Source of the DNA: JAVVRP01 sp036654655
GTDB lineage: Bacteria; Bacillota; Clostridia; Christensenellales; UBA1242
Assembly (NCBI GenBank): GCA_036654655.1
Contig: JAVVRP010000005.1
Coordinates: forward strand, 1-60,810
DNA length: 60,810 nucleotides
Direction of reading: 5' to 3'
A program made the translations under genes and the position numbers. The notes below the pieces were generated by a model. It searched no databases and had not been told where the DNA came from. It saw only the letters and a list, made by a program, of their open reading frames with translations. Shown here one piece after another: positions 60,101 to 60,810 of the stretch; positions within the stretch are counted from its first letter, which is position 1; every line of letters begins with the position of its first letter.

Positions 60101-60810
60101 TTACATTTTGTTATCTCCAACTGCGTACAACTTGAAATTAAAATTCCATCAAAATTGCTATCTAGCGTTACAGCAGAATAGTTGTATTTTTTAACATCCA
60201 TTCCTTTGTACATTATTGTTCCCCAAACTTCTTGATTTGTTAATTCGTTGTAAGAACCAACAACTTCACCAGTGCTGTTTGTTATTGTTTTATTTCTTAA
60301 CAAATTAAACGTTTTTGTTTGCTCATAGCCTGTGTAAACCCAAGATAGTCCGTTTGTAAATGCTATTGAAATATCTAATATTTTGCTGTCCTTAATTATA
60401 ACAAATGCTTTTATTGCGCTAACGGTTAATAAGTAGTTTTCATTGCTATAACCATTTAAAAGAACAAGATTGTATTCCCCAACATCTTCTTTTTTATTTG
60501 AATCCCTCATTAAATTAATTTCAATATTTTTATTGTGTACTGTTGTGTAAACATACACAAAATTTGGGTTTTCTGTGCCAAAAGTTTTTGAAAATGTTCT
60601 TTCTGGAATGTTAATGTTATTTAAATTGTATTTTGTTATTCCAAATTCAATTAAATTTTCACCAAAGAATTCATAGTTATTTAATACATTTGCTAGAAAA
60701 TTTACCACAACCTTATAATAACCTGCATTAACAATTTCTAAAATTTCAGCATATGTGTTGTTTTGTTCACTCTTGTAATAATTTGTTGTTACAAGCAAAC
60801 TTGTTAGTTG
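54130..60810 (-). CDS. Giant surface protein with B-type repeats and C-terminal anchor (5' end outside window)
   Basis: The frame is open to the right edge of the window with no convincing start, so at least 2226 residues are present and more lie beyond. A YDG/MBG-like module (ANENVGTHNVAFTLAGVDKD, about 460-480) comes first. A long series of InlB-type B repeats follows (GYIFDGW near 540, GYVFKFW near 727, GYEFAYW near 842, then divergent copies GYHFNKW, GYAFKGW and others). Next is a GLUG-like region (GTGTKNDPYIISTNNEFSAM, about 2073-2160), and last one membrane helix (about 2180-2203) with a basic tail. No LPXTG is present. Surface adhesion is inferred from the modules. Confidence 0.85.
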   Translation of the reverse strand, partial: QLTSLLVTTNYYKSEQNNTYAEILEIVNAGYYKVVVNFLANVLNNYEFFGENLIEFGITKYNLNNINIPERTFSKTFGTENPNFVYVYTTVHNKNIEINLMRDSNKKEDVGEYNLVLLNGYSNENYLLTVSAIKAFVIIKDSKILDISIAFTNGLSWVYTGYEQTKTFNLLRNKTITNSTGEVVGSYNELTNQEVWGTIMYKGMDVKKYNYSAVTLDSNFDGILISSCTQLEITKCKFGLKPVKTWDKTFDNSTNVISDYQICEFDTTVKNQLPQNLVTQISRKIILSYASSNVGDNVINVKFVDPNFEFCGTYAGKIKKIDIEVTSLTQLGVYGDNHNISHSITINVVDENIILTNYGSAYLADFKNLLQTSTQLMLQINANNQSTSGNLIAKIYNVVINSSKTSENVNATLKNMPKYEITKKELHVVGEIFKKYDKTNLVDIKNLNLTNVVAQDIVTFEGRYANENVGTHNVAFTLAGVDKDNYFVNSVQGVIADLDVLIMFDYKETTIINGGLISGEMVKEVKVTYLKNLSSTNLPTPTHEGYIFDGWQFENGTKLLATTIIDDTTWTLNNNVIATSQTAYAIWIIKQFTVNLSVVSEENVNSLTQPQNLVEFAGGAKFKEFDYGSKIVLSEPTIVVTEEKGYLFQNFLANNKVVTEIIIGALTTNIKANFALIRQIITLNVPDGSTIINFDGWTYLNGNYFKEFVVEQKLPNLPTLQKTGYVFKFWSSVQNGTKYELPSVWDCRGDVLLHAVFDNASYTLKLNADDFSNLIGIKGDWGTYKTVFVEEACRVNYPGWAISESVVNGDNTTIKQLSKVFVYGKTVINQFPIPLKNGYEFAYWNGEKINVGEVWNFAYDMLLTAIWTEKSYTIIIESSSAMHLNFNACLTKNGEMISNMQYNKTTITFNVLTTQSIKLTAVVVGGFNLDKWSRNGQSLSTNENYTYVMADHTSYGDCKIIASCIGKQNTITISSNNQSFGTVSAKSKTGQSIEIIELSGNLLEITAIPVAGYVVENWVVSTTQTATLSGDNKMNVRTLSNFISNVSITIIFVPRVSNVHLICDTFTKPNGELLIKGTFNYQNEIRLTNKNILTKTGEDIVLMLNATSGFEIDKTIQNWVLPLGVSIIFDQSGTLQNCKITISGITNDCTLALKFVSSVFNVSSKQVDINGNIGEFATITLSATNGRMYDVINASILLKHGWKVSNFEFEVEGRKLYLQEKEQIVKSKTENEISFYLTTNITLTVIFERAEFEINITAGENGHVAVGKNITDCQFKKSLFYYVKFENALLTQEQIIDNVTILTLPNAGYHFNKWQQIDGKIATDILFENMFEKLQNVTQNLKFNAVFEADDLTINVSAVVRQEDRITNITWDYCSNLKFVPMEGTSSGVVGVDLNNVKFLPFLTKTGTPIRFELTLPQGYDWAENSSSLEGFVKIITRSQSTILLEYSGFTQSQSLTLLIVAKTREIVLQFKNLATLQVIELSNLVKMRCEGSSEGIKKIVTTIPDSGFNTTLKLVVQTNAIIKIETIIQGHTFDVANGLYKFVTAPTYSQSGDVGQSIIQIETEAVGEINIFVIAKKITLNFVFNYVGSPSNVVAQIGYGEMYPDYGGDYVNENLIKYISRQNYNFLGWSEYANSVVNDQRYFVDETSALYTLYAGERIFGWKGFGNEMSGNLQSVDNNVELYARWQIATPVVEVQFFPHGAQSVQNQRAFFTQTYGMRFNYDTNQVSYDIGSLVEIEVPENKIGYKYAGYKIYKANVVDPIQTGQNLKISFVMPSDKITIELVYLVKTTVNVNYSSRGTISYDNFVDVSSASEFYLTGTQISLSAKPYAGYAFKGWIINGGTEYVSTDANYTITIGESPIVYTAVFEGLPSVVKFTKGEHGYVLKVKGVTLVYNNNEAIYNTFIEDRLTFTFSLNQGYNQSGWVGNQTGWLMETGKVATYVVQPIDLTGLTLTPEFIPIEYSFTFTSNSNSMGSIFIGVDNMSNPSKVKTYSYLQDFSVQARPTSRHTVVDISLNGKIIASLIETKMITLSSENIFKLLNENVLNQITASFKRLIWTDSWQMFNGTGTKNDPYIISTNNEFSAMAFLINNGKTIDNANVEEIGKVNYAEAWYKVEMNIDLKEKFWVPIGTPEHNFNGVFELGNKSRKNIFLFESYDELHLGGLFGSLGPNATFIITNSAGIIIGCVCGGIALILILLTTAYIIYRKRKYEIIEKLSNKSPDVIS

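Noticed and set aside
60796..60798. TTG at the right edge as start of the giant protein
   Set aside because: The frame continues to the window end without a stop, no ribosome binding site fits, and no signal peptide follows; the gene is truncated by the window.

Overview
The window is AT-rich bacterial DNA with the gene content of a Bacillota (Firmicutes) chromosome, most like an uncultured Clostridia-type lineage. The evidence is a spoIIE homologue (endospore programme), veg, a zinc-type S14, rpmJ/rpmG with Cys4-type sites, an L14e-like KOW gene between map and infA, and Bacillota-style AGGAGG ribosome binding sites. TGA is used as stop (for example rpmC, rplD, rpmG), so the standard bacterial code applies. 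The exact taxon is inference; giant InlB-type repeat proteins next to such a core are common in gut Clostridia.

Layout. 1-383 holds no credible gene. 384-2308 is the groES-groEL operon (minus). 2446-4201 carries a SPOR-domain membrane protein and a class II aldolase (plus). 4236-9578 (minus) holds an orphan VirB4-like ATPase fused to a PrgI-like membrane segment, and a long coiled-coil protein. 9770-25211 is one uninterrupted S10-spc-alpha operon on the minus strand, rpsJ to rplQ, 32 genes including secY, adk, map and infA, read from a consensus promoter at 25412-25440 through a structured leader of about 200 nt. 25540-28933 is an inserted block: a 222-aa unknown, veg, and two exported or membrane-anchored proteins. 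29067-31406 is rpmG-secE-nusG-rplK-rplA (minus) with its own consensus promoter; the usual continuation rplJ-rplL-rpoBC is absent.

From 31588 onwards the content becomes accessory. It includes a Sel1-like protein, a DUF975-like membrane protein, a 174-aa unknown, a cardiolipin synthase downstream of a 3343-aa N-terminally anchored giant exported protein (34986-45017), a coiled-coil membrane protein with tandem repeats, and a TM2 protein. Then come divergent tilS and spoIIE, a translationally coupled pair of unknown membrane proteins, rsfS, and a second giant surface protein (InlB-type B repeats, C-terminal membrane anchor) that runs off the right edge.

How it fits together. The core blocks build and fold the translation and secretion apparatus (ribosomal proteins, RNA polymerase alpha, SecY/SecE, Adk, Map, IF-1, NusG, GroESL, RsfS, TilS). 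The accessory blocks are dominated by envelope proteins: two giant surface proteins with opposite anchoring, several small anchored proteins, a cardiolipin synthase and SpoIIE. The orphan VirB4/coiled-coil pair, the giant-protein/cls unit and the ATGA-coupled membrane pair are the best places to look for undescribed biology. No tRNA, rRNA, CRISPR array, IS element or prophage was recognised.
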